From: Streptomyces sp. NBC_00433
GTDB taxonomy: Bacteria > Actinomycetota > Actinomycetes > Streptomycetales > Streptomycetaceae
Direction: 5' to 3'
DNA length: 64,000 bases
NCBI GenBank assembly: GCA_036015235.1
Contig: CP107926.1
Location: 7,670,001 to 7,734,000, forward strand
The notes beneath the pieces were generated by a model, which was not told where the DNA came from, did not search any database, and saw nothing but the letters and a program-made list of their open reading frames with translations. A program made the translations under genes and the position numbers. The stretch's first letter is position 1; each line of letters opens with the position of its first letter. Shown piece after piece: positions 24,136 to 33,242 of this stretch.

Positions 24136-24924
24136 ATGGACATGCGAACGATCACCGAGAACCGGACGCCCGAGGACGAGCGTGCGTTCATCTGCGAATT
24201 CCTCGGCACCCTGGTGCTGGTCTTCTTCGCGGTGGGCGCGGCCGTGCTCTCCGGGCAGTTCATCGGCACCCTGGGCATCGCGCTCGCGTTCGGCCTGATC
24301 CTGCTCGCCGTCGCCTACGCCGTCGGCCCGATCTCGGGCAGCCAGCTGAACCCGGCGGTCACCCTGGGCATGCTGGTCGCGCGGCGGATCTCGGTGCGTA
24401 CCGCTGTCGAATACTGGATCGCCCAGTTCCTCGGCGCCATCGTGGGCGCCGCGCTGCTGCTGCTGGTCGCCAAGCAGGTGCCGGCGCTCCAGACGCACGG
24501 CGCCTTCGGCACCAACGGCTACGGATTCCGCTCGGCGGTCGGCATCAACATCTTCGGGTCCTTCGTAGCCGAGCTGATCCTGACCTTCCTGCTGGTCTTC
24601 ATGTATCTCGCGGTCACCCACCGGATCGCGCTGATCGGCTTCGCCGGGCTGCCGATCGGCATGGCCTACGCCGTGATCCACCTGATCGGCATCCCGCTGA
24701 CCGGTACCGGTGTGAACCCGGCCCGCAGCCTGGCCCCCGCGCTCTTCGCGGGCAGTCCGGCGCTGACACAGGTGTGGCTGTTCCTGGTGGCGCCCCTGGT
24801 CGGCGCGGTCCTGGCCGCGTTCGTGCACGAGGTCACCCACCCGGCGCTGGCCGCGGTCCGCGCGGCCAGGGCGGCGGCCGCCGAGTCGGAGACCGCCGCC
24901 AGGGCGCTGGGAGAAGAGGGCTGA
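24136..24924 (+). CDS. MIP-family channel (aquaporin Z-like)
   Basis: This 262-residue membrane channel has six helices and both hallmark Asn-Pro-Ala boxes: NPAVT (Asn72) and NPARS (Asn194). It opens with ERAFICEFLGTLVLVFFAVG, close to aquaporin Z types that pass water. A C-terminal Ala/Glu-rich tail is cytoplasmic. The ATG at 24136 was chosen because GTGGAGG lies 5 bases before it; a second ATG follows two codons later. It stands alone on its strand and converges with the DUF1844 gene. Confidence 0.88.
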   Translation: MDMRTITENRTPEDERAFICEFLGTLVLVFFAVGAAVLSGQFIGTLGIALAFGLILLAVAYAVGPISGSQLNPAVTLGMLVARRISVRTAVEYWIAQFLGAIVGAALLLLVAKQVPALQTHGAFGTNGYGFRSAVGINIFGSFVAELILTFLLVFMYLAVTHRIALIGFAGLPIGMAYAVIHLIGIPLTGTGVNPARSLAPALFAGSPALTQVWLFLVAPLVGAVLAAFVHEVTHPALAAVRAARAAAAESETAARALGEEG

Positions 24925-24937
24925 GCGGGCGGTCGGC

Positions 24938-25291
24938 TCAGCGTGCGAAGACCGGGCCGGTGTACTTCTCGCCGGGCCCCTTGCCGGGCTCGTCCTGCAC
25001 CACCGACGCCTCGCGGAAGGCCAGCTGCAGCGACTTGAGCCCGTCGCGCAGCGGCGCCGCGTGGAAGGTGCTGATCTCGCCGGCGCTCGCGACGACCAGG
25101 CCGGCCAGCGCCTGGATGAGCTTGCGGGCCTCGTCGAGGTCCTTGTGGTGCTCGCCCTCCTCGGCCAGGCCGAGGTTCACCGCCGCCGCGCTCATCAGGT
25201 GCACGGCCACCGTGGTGATCACCTCGACCGCGGGCACGTCCGCGATGTCGCGGGTCATATCGTCGAAGCCGGGGGCAGGTGCGTCGTTCAT
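24938..25291 (-). CDS. DUF1844 protein
   Basis: This 117-residue helical protein matches the DUF1844 family, which is conserved beside infC in actinobacteria (VEVITTVAVHLMSAAAVNLGL and KLIQALAGLVVASAG are the conserved helices). The function is unknown. The C-terminus is polar. The ATG at 25291 was preferred; a GTG nine bases upstream is also possible. It is divergent from the infC operon, so the promoters are back to back. Confidence 0.82.
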   Translation of the reverse strand: MNDAPAPGFDDMTRDIADVPAVEVITTVAVHLMSAAAVNLGLAEEGEHHKDLDEARKLIQALAGLVVASAGEISTFHAAPLRDGLKSLQLAFREASVVQDEPGKGPGEKYTGPVFAR

Positions 25292-25320
25292 GTCCGACAC
25301 GATATGCCCCGTCCGGCCGA

Positions 25321-25350
25321 TTACGGCCCTCGGCCCCACGCTGCTATGCT
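25321..25350 (+). promoter_or_regulatory. infC: Promoter of the infC-rpmI-rplT operon
   Basis: TTACGG (25321-25326) and TATGCT (25345-25350) are separated by 18 bases. This gives a leader of about 290 bases before the infC start. Confidence 0.6.
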
Positions 25351-25472
25351 GGGGTTACGACCGGTCGGTCACCAGTGTGTCCGACCACCAAGTGGAGGCT
25401 CCGATCTCCCACCTGATCGGCCGGAAGGCCGATGGGTCCCGGTCAGACGGTAATCGCCGGTAGGACGCCGGT

Positions 25473-25560
25473 GAGCACCGTTGATGCGCCCCGCGGAATA
25501 AACGCGGCGGTGCTCCCGGTTGTGAGGAGCCCCGCCTGTGTCCCGTACGGGGCGTTTTCT
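25473..25560 (+). promoter_or_regulatory. infC: Structured infC leader with attenuator-like terminator
   Basis: GAGCACCG (25473-25480) can pair with CGGTGCTC (25508-25515). Immediately afterwards GCCCCG/CGGGGC (25529-25534 with 25548-25553) form a hairpin followed by GTTTTCT, a classic intrinsic terminator located before the gene. This suggests transcription attenuation of the operon, as known for IF3/L20 operons elsewhere, although the actinobacterial signal is not established to my knowledge. Confidence 0.6.
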
Positions 25561-25647
25561 GCGCCTTGGGTACGGGTCGGTCAGACGAAGACAGACTCAA
25601 GCGCGGCTGTCGGCCAGTCAGCCGCGTGGTGCAACCGAGGAGGCCCC

Positions 25648-26316
25648 ATCAGCGCCGAGCCCCGCATCAACGACCGGATTCGCGTTCCCGAGGTGCGACT
25701 TGTCGGTCCCAGTGGCGAGCAGGTCGGCATCGTGCCGCTTGCCAAGGCCCTGGAGCTTGCGCAGGAGTACGACCTCGACCTGGTCGAGGTAGCGGCGACC
25801 GCACGTCCGCCCGTGTGCAAGCTCATGGATTACGGGAAGTTCAAGTACGAGTCGGCCATGAAGGCCCGTGAGGCGCGCAAGAACCAGGCGCACACGGTCA
25901 TCAAGGAGATGAAGCTCCGGCCGAAGATCGACCCGCACGACTACGACACCAAAAAGGGTCACGTCGTCCGGTTCCTCAAGCAGGGCGACAAGGTCAAGAT
26001 CACGATCATGTTCCGCGGACGCGAGCAGTCCCGGCCGGAGCTGGGCTACCGGCTGCTGCAGCGGCTCGCGGAGGACGTCCAGGACCTCGGCTTCATCGAG
26101 TCGAATCCGAAGCAGGACGGCCGGAACATGATCATGGTTCTCGGTCCGCACAAGAAGAAGACCGAGGCCATGGCCGAGGCCCGCGAGGCCCAGGCCGCCC
26201 GCAAGGCGAGCCGTCAGGGTGACGCCGCGGGCGACGCCCAGGCCGACGCGGATGCGGACGTGGACACGGACACGGACGCGGACGAGCAGGTCGAGGCCCC
26301 GGCCGAATCCGGCTGA
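25648..26316 (+). CDS. infC: Translation initiation factor IF-3, with apparent ATC start
   Basis: IF-3 (222 residues) binds the 30S subunit and checks start-codon fidelity. The whole family sequence is present from ISAEPRINDRIRVPEVRLVG through KMKLRPKIDPHDY-like and LGPHKKKTEAMAEA, followed by an Asp/Ala/Glu-rich tail typical of Streptomyces. No ATG or GTG lies near the beginning. The perfect GAGGAGG at 25637-25643 points to ATC at 25648 as start, comparable to the AUU start that lets IF-3 regulate its own synthesis in Escherichia coli. It heads the operon with rpmI and rplT. Confidence 0.93.
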   Translation: MSAEPRINDRIRVPEVRLVGPSGEQVGIVPLAKALELAQEYDLDLVEVAATARPPVCKLMDYGKFKYESAMKAREARKNQAHTVIKEMKLRPKIDPHDYDTKKGHVVRFLKQGDKVKITIMFRGREQSRPELGYRLLQRLAEDVQDLGFIESNPKQDGRNMIMVLGPHKKKTEAMAEAREAQAARKASRQGDAAGDAQADADADVDTDTDADEQVEAPAESG

Positions 26317-26425
26317 GACGAAGAACATCCCGGAGCCCCCGGCTTCCGGGTCGGTAATGCAGGACTGACGCTCTCCGTGCGCCCTCGGGCGGACGGGAGG
26401 GCAGCGACGAGGAGACTACGGCGCC

Positions 26426-26620
26426 ATGCCGAAGAACAAGACGCACAGTGGTGCGAGCAAGCGCTTCAAGATCACCGGCTCCGGCAAGGTGCTGCGTGAG
26501 CGCGCCGGCAAGCGCCACCTGCTCGAGCACAAGCCGTCCAGCAAGACGCGTGCCCTGACCGGCACGGTCGAGGTCGCCAAGCCCGACGCCAAGAAGATCA
26601 AGAAGCTGCTCGGCAAGTGA
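26426..26620 (+). CDS. rpmI: Ribosomal protein bL35
   Basis: This 64-residue basic protein of the large ribosomal subunit has the signature MPKNKTHSGASKRFKITGSG and ends KKIKKLLGK. ATG is the only start that gives the family's usual length. It sits between infC and rplT in the conserved order. Confidence 0.97.
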   Translation: MPKNKTHSGASKRFKITGSGKVLRERAGKRHLLEHKPSSKTRALTGTVEVAKPDAKKIKKLLGK

Positions 26621-26718
26621 CGGCCGTGCCCCTACCGGGGCGCACCGTCCCGGGTCGGGAGTCCATTCGCTTTCGGATCGCGTGAGTAAGACCGCGGTCC
26701 CCTAGAAGGAGTCATCAA

Positions 26719-27102
26719 GTGGCACGCGTCAAGCGGGCAGTCAACGCCCAGAAGAAGCGCCGGGCGATCCTGGAGCAGGCCAGCGGTTACCGCGGGCAGC
26801 GTTCGCGCCTGTACCGCAAGGCCAAGGAGCAGGTCACCCACTCCCTGGTCTACAACTACAACGACCGCAAGAAGCGCAAGGGCGACTTCCGTCAGCTGTG
26901 GATCCAGCGCATCAACGCCGCTGCCCGCGCCAACGGCATCACCTACAACCGCTTCATCCAGGGTCTCAAGGCCGCCAACGTCGAGGTCGACCGCAAGATC
27001 CTCGCCGAGCTGGCCGTCAACGACGCCAACGCCTTCGCGGCCCTGGTCGAGGTCGCGCAGAAGGCGCTGCCCGCGGATGTGAACGCGCCGAAGGCGGCGT
27101 GA
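26719..27102 (+). CDS. rplT: Ribosomal protein bL20
   Basis: This 127-residue 23S rRNA-binding protein is needed for early 50S assembly. It begins MARVKRAVNAQKKRRAILEQ and keeps the conserved YRGQRSRLYRKAKEQ and RINAAARANGITYNRFI. A GTG start is preceded by AAGGAG. In other bacteria L20 represses its own operon. A strong hairpin terminator follows. Confidence 0.97.
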   Translation: MARVKRAVNAQKKRRAILEQASGYRGQRSRLYRKAKEQVTHSLVYNYNDRKKRKGDFRQLWIQRINAAARANGITYNRFIQGLKAANVEVDRKILAELAVNDANAFAALVEVAQKALPADVNAPKAA

Positions 27103-27132
27103 CGCCGCGCACGGAGCGCGGAGCGGTTCCCC

Positions 27133-27165
27133 GGACCCGCGGGTTGTCATGACGCCCGCGGGTCC
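27133..27165. terminator. Terminator of the infC operon
   Basis: A perfect 11-bp stem (GGACCCGCGGG with its complement) is followed by TTCGCT, 30 bases after the rplT stop. Confidence 0.8.
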
Positions 27166-27246
27166 TTCGCTGTCCGCCGCGACCGCGGTCGCGGTTCCCC
27201 CGGCCGCGGTCCGCGGCGGCGGAAAGACCCAGGAGCAGGCACCCTG

Positions 27247-28113
27247 ATGGGCATGGGCACCACCCCCGAGCTGACCTCGCTGCGTTCCGCGCGGGTCACC
27301 GCCGCGCACCGGCTGGCCCGGCGCAGCTTCCGGGGCAAGGAGCGGCGCTTCCTGGCCGAGGGCCCGCAGGCCGTACGGGAGGCCGTCGCGCACCCCGGGG
27401 GACCGGCGGGGCGCACCCTGGTCGAGCTGTACGCCACCCCCGAGGCCGCCGAGCGGCACGCCGACCTCGTCGCGGCCGCACGGGCCGCGGGGGCGCCGGT
27501 GCTGACCGCGACCCCCGAGGTCATGGCCGAGATTTCCGACACCGTCACCCCGCAGGGCGTCGTCGGCCTGTGCCGCTTCCTCGACACCCCCTTCACCGAG
27601 GTGCTGCGCGCCCGGCCCCGGCTCGTCGCCGTGCTGGCCCACGTCCGCGACCCCGGCAACGCCGGCACCGTCCTGCGCTGCGCCGACGCGGCAGGCGCCG
27701 ACGCGGTGGTCCTCACCGACGCCTCGGTCGACCTCTACAACCCCAAGGCGGTACGCGCCTCCGCCGGCAGCCTGTTCCACCTGCCCGTCGCGGTCGGCGT
27801 CCCCGTGCACGACGCCGTCGCCGGGCTGCGCGCCGCGGGCGTACGCGTGCTGGCCGCCGACGGCGCCGGGCAGCGGGACCTCGACGCGGAGCTGGACGAG
27901 GGCACCATGCAGGGCCCCACCGCCTGGATCTTCGGCAACGAGGCCTGGGGCTTGCCCGAGGAGACCAGGGCGCTCGCCGACGAGGTCGTGCGCGTCCCCA
28001 TCCACGGCCGCGCGGAGAGCCTCAACCTCGCCACCGCCGCCGCCGTGTGCCTCTACGCGTCCGCTCGTGAGCAGCGTGCGCCCGCAGGGTGCCGCAGCGT
28101 GACCTCCAGCTAG
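27247..28113 (+). CDS. SpoU/TrmH-family RNA 2'-O-methyltransferase
   Basis: This 288-residue SPOUT methylase probably modifies rRNA using S-adenosylmethionine. An N-terminal substrate-binding domain (about 1-110, RRSFRGKERRFLAEGPQAV) precedes the knotted catalytic domain. The latter has motif 1 HVRDPGNAGTVLRCADAAGA, motif 2 WIFGNEAWGL and motif 3 IPIHGRAESLNLATAAAV (written VPIHGRAESLN here). This location between rplT and pheS is conserved in Streptomyces. The target nucleotide cannot be told. Confidence 0.92.
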   Translation: MGMGTTPELTSLRSARVTAAHRLARRSFRGKERRFLAEGPQAVREAVAHPGGPAGRTLVELYATPEAAERHADLVAAARAAGAPVLTATPEVMAEISDTVTPQGVVGLCRFLDTPFTEVLRARPRLVAVLAHVRDPGNAGTVLRCADAAGADAVVLTDASVDLYNPKAVRASAGSLFHLPVAVGVPVHDAVAGLRAAGVRVLAADGAGQRDLDAELDEGTMQGPTAWIFGNEAWGLPEETRALADEVVRVPIHGRAESLNLATAAAVCLYASAREQRAPAGCRSVTSS

Positions 28114-28155
28114 TAGGGTGGCGGCCCGGGGGACCCTGAGAGGGGGGTGGCGCGC

Positions 28156-29358
28156 ATGGGTGTCACGGCGCGAAGGAACGGCGCGCACAGCGCGCCGACT
28201 GTCCTGCCCGCAGGCTCACGGGAGCCACCGGGGCCCGGCTCCGGGCAGGACCAGGCGGCGGACGCGTACGCCACCGCCGCCGACTGGCGCGGCCTGCACC
28301 CGGACGACCTGCCCGACGGGCTGCTGGTCGCCGACCAGGACGGCCGGGTGATCTGCTTCAACGCCGCCGCCGCCCGGATCACCGCGCTGCGCCCGCAGGA
28401 CGTGCTCGGGCTGTCGGTGGAGCAGGCGCTGCCGCTCGAAGACCTCGAAGGCCGCCGCTGGTGGGCACTCACCGACCCCTACGGCGGCCTGGCGATCAGG
28501 GCCGGCCAGCCCGAGCGCAACCTGCTGCTGCCCGGCGGCCGCGAAGTGCTCGTCGCCGCCCGCTACGTCCGCGAGCGCCCCACAGGCCCGGTGCGCCGCC
28601 TGGTGGTCACCCTGCGCGGCACCGACGCACGGCGCCGGACCGAGCGCAGCCACGCCGAGCTGATCGCCACCGTCGCCCACGAGCTGCGCTCGCCGCTGAC
28701 GTCGGTCAAGGGCTTCACGGCGACGCTGCTCGCCAAGTGGGAGCGCTTCACCGACGACCAGAAGAAGCTGATGCTGGAGACCGTCGACGCCGACGCCAAC
28801 CGCGTCACCCGGCTGATCGCCGAACTCCTCGACATCTCGCGCATCGACTCGGGCCGCCTCGAAGTACGCCGCCAGCCCGTCGACCTGGCCGCCGCCGTCC
28901 AGCGCCACGTCGACGCCCATGTCGCGGCCGGCCAGCGGCCCGACCGCTTCAGCGTGCGGGTCGGACAGCCGCTGCCCCCGCTGTGGGCCGACCCCGACAA
29001 GGTCGACCAGGTGCTCGGCAATCTGCTGGAAAACGCGGTGCGGCACGGCGAGGGCACTGTCACCATCGAGGTGGGGCCCTCCTACGCCGGCGCTTCCTAC
29101 GCGAGCGGCGACCGGTGGTCCACCGGCACGGCGGTCACCGTGAGCGACGAGGGGCCAGGCATCCCGGAGGAGTCCATGAGCCGTGTCTTCACCCGCTTCT
29201 GGCGGGGCAGCAAGCGCGGTGGCACGGGCCTGGGGCTCTACATCGTCAAGGGCATCGTCGAAGCGCACGGCGGCACCATCGCCGTGGGCAGGGCCGCGGG
29301 CGGCGGCGCCGAATTCCGATTTATCCTGCCCGTCGGGGCACCCGCGTTCATGGCCTGA
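28156..29358 (+). CDS. PAS-domain sensor histidine kinase
   Basis: This 400-residue kinase lacks membrane helices. A PAS domain (about 45-150: GLLVADQDGRVICFNAAAARI) is followed by the HisKA dimerisation helix with phospho-acceptor His175 in VAHELRSPLTSVKG. The ATPase domain has N box NLLENAVRHG, G1 DEGPGIP and G2 GGTGLGL. It probably senses a cytoplasmic signal or redox state. No response regulator is adjacent. The ATG at 28156 has AGGGGGG 8 bases upstream; a GTG at 28147 would overlap that site. A -10-like TAGGGT at 28114-28119 follows the previous stop codon. Confidence 0.9.
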   Translation: MGVTARRNGAHSAPTVLPAGSREPPGPGSGQDQAADAYATAADWRGLHPDDLPDGLLVADQDGRVICFNAAAARITALRPQDVLGLSVEQALPLEDLEGRRWWALTDPYGGLAIRAGQPERNLLLPGGREVLVAARYVRERPTGPVRRLVVTLRGTDARRRTERSHAELIATVAHELRSPLTSVKGFTATLLAKWERFTDDQKKLMLETVDADANRVTRLIAELLDISRIDSGRLEVRRQPVDLAAAVQRHVDAHVAAGQRPDRFSVRVGQPLPPLWADPDKVDQVLGNLLENAVRHGEGTVTIEVGPSYAGASYASGDRWSTGTAVTVSDEGPGIPEESMSRVFTRFWRGSKRGGTGLGLYIVKGIVEAHGGTIAVGRAAGGGAEFRFILPVGAPAFMA

Positions 29359-29441
29359 GGCGGCACCGCCTCCGAGACCGGCGCGACCCCGGCGGGCCGT
29401 CCCGCGGGGCGGGCGAAAACCGCCGGTCCCCGCCACGCCAG

Positions 29442-29447
29442 TAGACT
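29442..29447 (+). promoter_or_regulatory. pheS: -10 element of the pheST operon
   Basis: TAGACT lies 93 bases before the pheS start; no clear -35 is seen. The leader shows no T-box or obvious Phe-rich leader peptide. Confidence 0.35.
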
Positions 29448-29540
29448 CGTGCCCTGGCATGTGTCCGGTCGGGCAGAGCCTCCACCGGAAGGCCGGCACG
29501 CGAGGCGCCCCCAACATCATCCATTTCGGAACGGGAAGAG

Positions 29541-30662
29541 ATGTCGGCACCGAATAAGTCGTACGACCCTGTCGAGGTCGAGGCGCTCAAGCCCGACGCG
29601 ATCGAGCGGATGCGCGCTGACGCGCTCGCCGCCATCGCGGCCGCCGGCGACCTCGAAGCGCTCACCCATGTGAAGACCGCGCACACCGGCGGCGGCTCGC
29701 CGCTGGCGCTCGCCAACCGCGAGATCGGCGCCCTGCCCCCGCAGGCCAAGGCCGAGGCGGGCAAGCGGGTGGGCCAGGCCCGCGGCGCGGTCAACCAGGC
29801 ACTGGCCGCCCGGCAGGCGGAACTGGAGGCCGAGCGCGACGCCCGGGTGCTCGTCGAGGAGGCCGTCGACGTCACCCTGCCGTACGACCGCCGCCCGGCC
29901 GGCGCCCGGCACCCGCTCACCACGCTGTCGGACCGTATCGAGGACATCTTCACGGCCATGGGCTACGAGGTCGCGGAAGGTCCCGAGGTCGAAGCCGAGT
30001 GGTTCAACTTCGACGCGCTGAACTTCCCGCCCGACCACCCGGCCCGCGAGACCCAGGACACCTTCTTCGTCGAGGGCTCCGACGGCGGCAGCGAGTCCGG
30101 CGTCGTGCTGCGCACCCACACCTCGCCGGTGCAGATCCGCGCCCTGCTGCAGCGCGAGCTGCCCGTCTACGTGATCGCGCCGGGCCGCGTCTACCGCTCC
30201 GACGAGCTGGACGCCACCCACACCCCGGTCTTCGCGCAGGTCGAACTCCTCGCGGTGGACGAGGGCCTCACCATGGCCGACCTCAAGGGCACGCTGGACC
30301 ACATGGTGGTCTCGCTGTTCGGCGAGGGCATGACCACCCGGCTGCGCCCCAACCACTTCCCCTTCACCGAGCCGTCCGCCGAGATGGACATGCTCTGCTA
30401 CGTCTGCCGAGGCGAATCCGTCGGGAATCCCGACCGCCCCTGCCGCACCTGCTCCTCCGAGGGCTGGATCGAGCTCGGCGGCTGCGGTGTCGTCAACCCC
30501 AGGGTGCTCACCGCCTGCGGCGTCGACCCGGAGAAATACAGCGGCTTCGCCTTCGGCTTCGGCATCGAGCGGATGATGATGTTCCGCCACAACGTCGAGG
30601 ACATGCGAGACATCGTCGAGGGTGACGTGCGTTTCACCCTCCCGTTCGGGATGGAGATCTGA
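29541..30662 (+). CDS. pheS: Phenylalanyl-tRNA synthetase alpha subunit
   Basis: This is the 373-residue class II synthetase catalytic subunit. The N-terminal coiled coil (about 1-95) binds tRNA. The catalytic core contains HPLTTLSDRIEDIFTAMGY, the motif 2 region RPNHFPFTEPSAEMD, and motif 3 FGFGIERMMMFRHNV. A Cys-rich YVCRGESVGNPDRPCRTC insert is typical of this subgroup. The product forms an alpha2-beta2 enzyme with PheT. The genes overlap by one base (TGATG), giving coupled translation. Confidence 0.97.
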   Translation: MSAPNKSYDPVEVEALKPDAIERMRADALAAIAAAGDLEALTHVKTAHTGGGSPLALANREIGALPPQAKAEAGKRVGQARGAVNQALAARQAELEAERDARVLVEEAVDVTLPYDRRPAGARHPLTTLSDRIEDIFTAMGYEVAEGPEVEAEWFNFDALNFPPDHPARETQDTFFVEGSDGGSESGVVLRTHTSPVQIRALLQRELPVYVIAPGRVYRSDELDATHTPVFAQVELLAVDEGLTMADLKGTLDHMVVSLFGEGMTTRLRPNHFPFTEPSAEMDMLCYVCRGESVGNPDRPCRTCSSEGWIELGGCGVVNPRVLTACGVDPEKYSGFAFGFGIERMMMFRHNVEDMRDIVEGDVRFTLPFGMEI

Positions 30663-33145
30663 TGCGGGTCCCGCTTTCTTGGCTGCGGGAGTACGTCGAC
30701 CTGCCCGCCGGAGTCACCGGCCGCGACGTCCAGGCCAAGCTCATTTCCGCCGGCCTGGAGGTCGAGACCGTCGAGCAGCTCGGCGCCGGCCTCAAGGGCC
30801 CGCTGGTCGTCGGCCAGGTGCTGACCATCGAGGAGCTCGAAGGCTTCAAGAAGCCGATCCGCTTCTGCACGGTCGACGTCGGCGACGCCAACAACACGGG
30901 CGAGCCGCAGGAGATCGTCTGCGGCGCCCGCAACTTCGCCGTCGGCGACAAGGTCGTGGTGATCCTGCCCGGCGGCGTGCTGCCCGGCGACTTCCACATC
31001 GCCGCCCGCAAGACCTACGGCCACACCTCGCACGGCATGATCTGCTCCGCCCGCGAGCTGGGCATGGGCGACGACCACGACGGCATCATCGTGCTGCCGC
31101 CCGGGTCCGAGACCGGCGCCGACGCGATCGAGCTGCTCGAACTGGTCGACGAGGTGCTGGACATCGCCGTCACCCCCGACCGCAGCTACTGCCTGTCGCT
31201 GCGCGGCGTCGCCCGCGAGGCCGCCATCGCCTACGGGGTCCCGCTGCGCGACCCCGCGCTGCTCGACGTGCCCGCGCACAACGGCGAGGGCTACCCGGTG
31301 CGGGTCGCCGACCAGGACGGCTGCGACCGCTTCACCGCCCGCACGGTCACCGGCCTCGACCCCGAGGCGGTCTCGCCGATCTGGCTCCAGCGGCGGCTCC
31401 AGAAGGTCGGCATGCGCCCGATCTCGCTCACCGTCGACGTCACCAACTACGTGATGTTCGAGCTGGGCCAGCCGCTGCACGCCTACGACCGGTCCCGGAT
31501 CAACGGGCCGATCGGCGTACGCCGCGCACAGCCCGGCGAGAAGCTGACCACCCTGGACGGCGCCGAGCGGATCCTCGACCCCGAGGACCTGCTCATCACC
31601 GACGAGTCGGGCCCCATCGGCCTGGCCGGCGTCATGGGCGGCGCGCACACCGAGATCGCCGACGGCGGCTCCAGCGACGTCGTCATCGAGGCCGCGCACT
31701 TCGCGCCGGTGGCGATCGCCCGCACCTCACGCCGCCACAAGCTCGGCTCCGAGGCGTCCCGCCGCTTCGAGCGCGGCACCGACCCGCTCACCACCTCCTC
31801 CGCCGCCCAGCGCACCGTCGACCTGCTCGTCGGCCTGGCGGGCGGCACCGCGGAGCCCGGCGTCACCGAGATCGCGGCGCCCACCCAGCCGCGGGTCATC
31901 ACGATGCCCGCCGACCACCCCGACCGGGTCGCCGGCAGCGACTACGGCCGGGAGACCGTCGTACGCCGCCTCCAGGAGATCGGCTGCGACGTCCTGGGCG
32001 GCGACGAGCTGACCGTCACCGTGCCGTCCTGGCGCCCCGACCTGTCCTACCCCAACGACCTCGCGGAAGAGGTCATCAGGCTCGAAGGCTACGAGAACCT
32101 GCCCTCGACCCTGCCGCAGCCGCCCGCAGGACGCGGCCTGACCGACTCGCAGCTGCTGCGCCGCCGCGTCGGCCGCGCACTGGCCGGGGCGGGCTACGTC
32201 GAGGCGCTCAGCTACCCCTTCGTCAGCGCGGAGGTCTTCGACCACCTCGGCCTCGACCAGGACGACGAGCGGCGCCGTACGGTACGGCTCGCCAACCCGC
32301 TGGACGACACCGAGCCGGCGCTGCGCACCACCATGCTGCCCGGCCTGCTCGCCACGCTGCGCCGCAACACCGGGCGCGGCGCGCACGACCTGGCGCTCTT
32401 CGAGATCGGCCTGGTCTTCCTGCCCGGCGCCGAGCAGGCGGCGCCGCCGCGGCTGCCCGTCGACCGGCGGCCCACCGACGAGGAGATCGCCGCGCTGCAG
32501 GCCGCGCTGCCCGACCAGCCCCGCCGCGTCGGCGCCGTGCTGGCCGGCGCGCGCGAACTGCCCGGCTGGTGGGGCCCCGGCCACCCCGCGACCTGGGCCG
32601 ACGCGATCGAGGCGGCCCGCACCGTCGCCCGCGAGGCGGGCGTCGAACTGACCGTACGGGCCGGCCGTTACGCGCCCTTCCACCCCGGGCGGTGCGCCGT
32701 CCTGCTGGCCGGCGAGCAGGTCGTCGGCCACGCGGGCGAACTGCACCCCCGGGTCACCAAGGCCTTCGGGGTGCCCGAGCGGACCTCCGCGATGGAGATC
32801 GACCTCGACCTGGTCGAGGCGTCCGGCGGCGAACGCGCCGGCGGGCCCCGCGTGTCGACCTTCCCGGTCGCCACGCAGGACGTCGCCCTCGTGGTCGACG
32901 CCGACGTCCCCGCCGCATCGGTCGAGGCCGCGCTCCGCGAAGGAGCCGGTGAGCTGCTCGAATCGGTCCGCCTCTTCGACATCTTCACCGGCCCGCAGAT
33001 CGGCGAGGGCCGCAAGTCCCTGGCGTATGCGCTGCGCTTCCGGGCCCCGGACCGCACGCTCACCGCGGAGGAGGCCACGGCGGCGCGCGACTCCGCCATC
33101 GCCTCGGCGGCGCGCCGCACCGACGCCACCCTCCGCGGCGCCTGA
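30662..33145 (+). CDS. pheT: Phenylalanyl-tRNA synthetase beta subunit
   Basis: The 827-residue beta subunit has an N-terminal tRNA-binding (EMAP-like) domain (about 40-150: GQVLTIEELEGFKKPIRFC, HGMICSARELGMGDDH). It continues with the B3/B4 editing region, B5 domain, catalytic-like core and C-terminal ferredoxin-like anticodon-binding domain (about 735-827: STFPVATQDVALVVD). The length is normal. The start overlaps the stop of pheS. Confidence 0.97.
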   Translation: MRVPLSWLREYVDLPAGVTGRDVQAKLISAGLEVETVEQLGAGLKGPLVVGQVLTIEELEGFKKPIRFCTVDVGDANNTGEPQEIVCGARNFAVGDKVVVILPGGVLPGDFHIAARKTYGHTSHGMICSARELGMGDDHDGIIVLPPGSETGADAIELLELVDEVLDIAVTPDRSYCLSLRGVAREAAIAYGVPLRDPALLDVPAHNGEGYPVRVADQDGCDRFTARTVTGLDPEAVSPIWLQRRLQKVGMRPISLTVDVTNYVMFELGQPLHAYDRSRINGPIGVRRAQPGEKLTTLDGAERILDPEDLLITDESGPIGLAGVMGGAHTEIADGGSSDVVIEAAHFAPVAIARTSRRHKLGSEASRRFERGTDPLTTSSAAQRTVDLLVGLAGGTAEPGVTEIAAPTQPRVITMPADHPDRVAGSDYGRETVVRRLQEIGCDVLGGDELTVTVPSWRPDLSYPNDLAEEVIRLEGYENLPSTLPQPPAGRGLTDSQLLRRRVGRALAGAGYVEALSYPFVSAEVFDHLGLDQDDERRRTVRLANPLDDTEPALRTTMLPGLLATLRRNTGRGAHDLALFEIGLVFLPGAEQAAPPRLPVDRRPTDEEIAALQAALPDQPRRVGAVLAGARELPGWWGPGHPATWADAIEAARTVAREAGVELTVRAGRYAPFHPGRCAVLLAGEQVVGHAGELHPRVTKAFGVPERTSAMEIDLDLVEASGGERAGGPRVSTFPVATQDVALVVDADVPAASVEAALREGAGELLESVRLFDIFTGPQIGEGRKSLAYALRFRAPDRTLTAEEATAARDSAIASAARRTDATLRGA

Positions 33146-33153
33146 CCGCCCCC

Positions 33154-33185
33154 GGGGAGGGCGCCCCCTCACGGGGCCCCTCCCC
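33154..33185. terminator. Terminator after pheT
   Basis: GGGGAGGG and CCCTCCCC form an 8-bp stem shortly after the pheT stop codon. Confidence 0.55.
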
Positions 33186-33242
33186 GCACCCCTTCCCGCC
33201 CCTTGCGGCGCGTTGCTCCCCTGCGGCCCGGTGGGGGTTCGT

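Noticed and set aside
29359..29540. T-box or Phe leader peptide before pheS
   Set aside because: No T-box core sequence, no Phe-rich short frame and no terminator/antiterminator pair could be seen.
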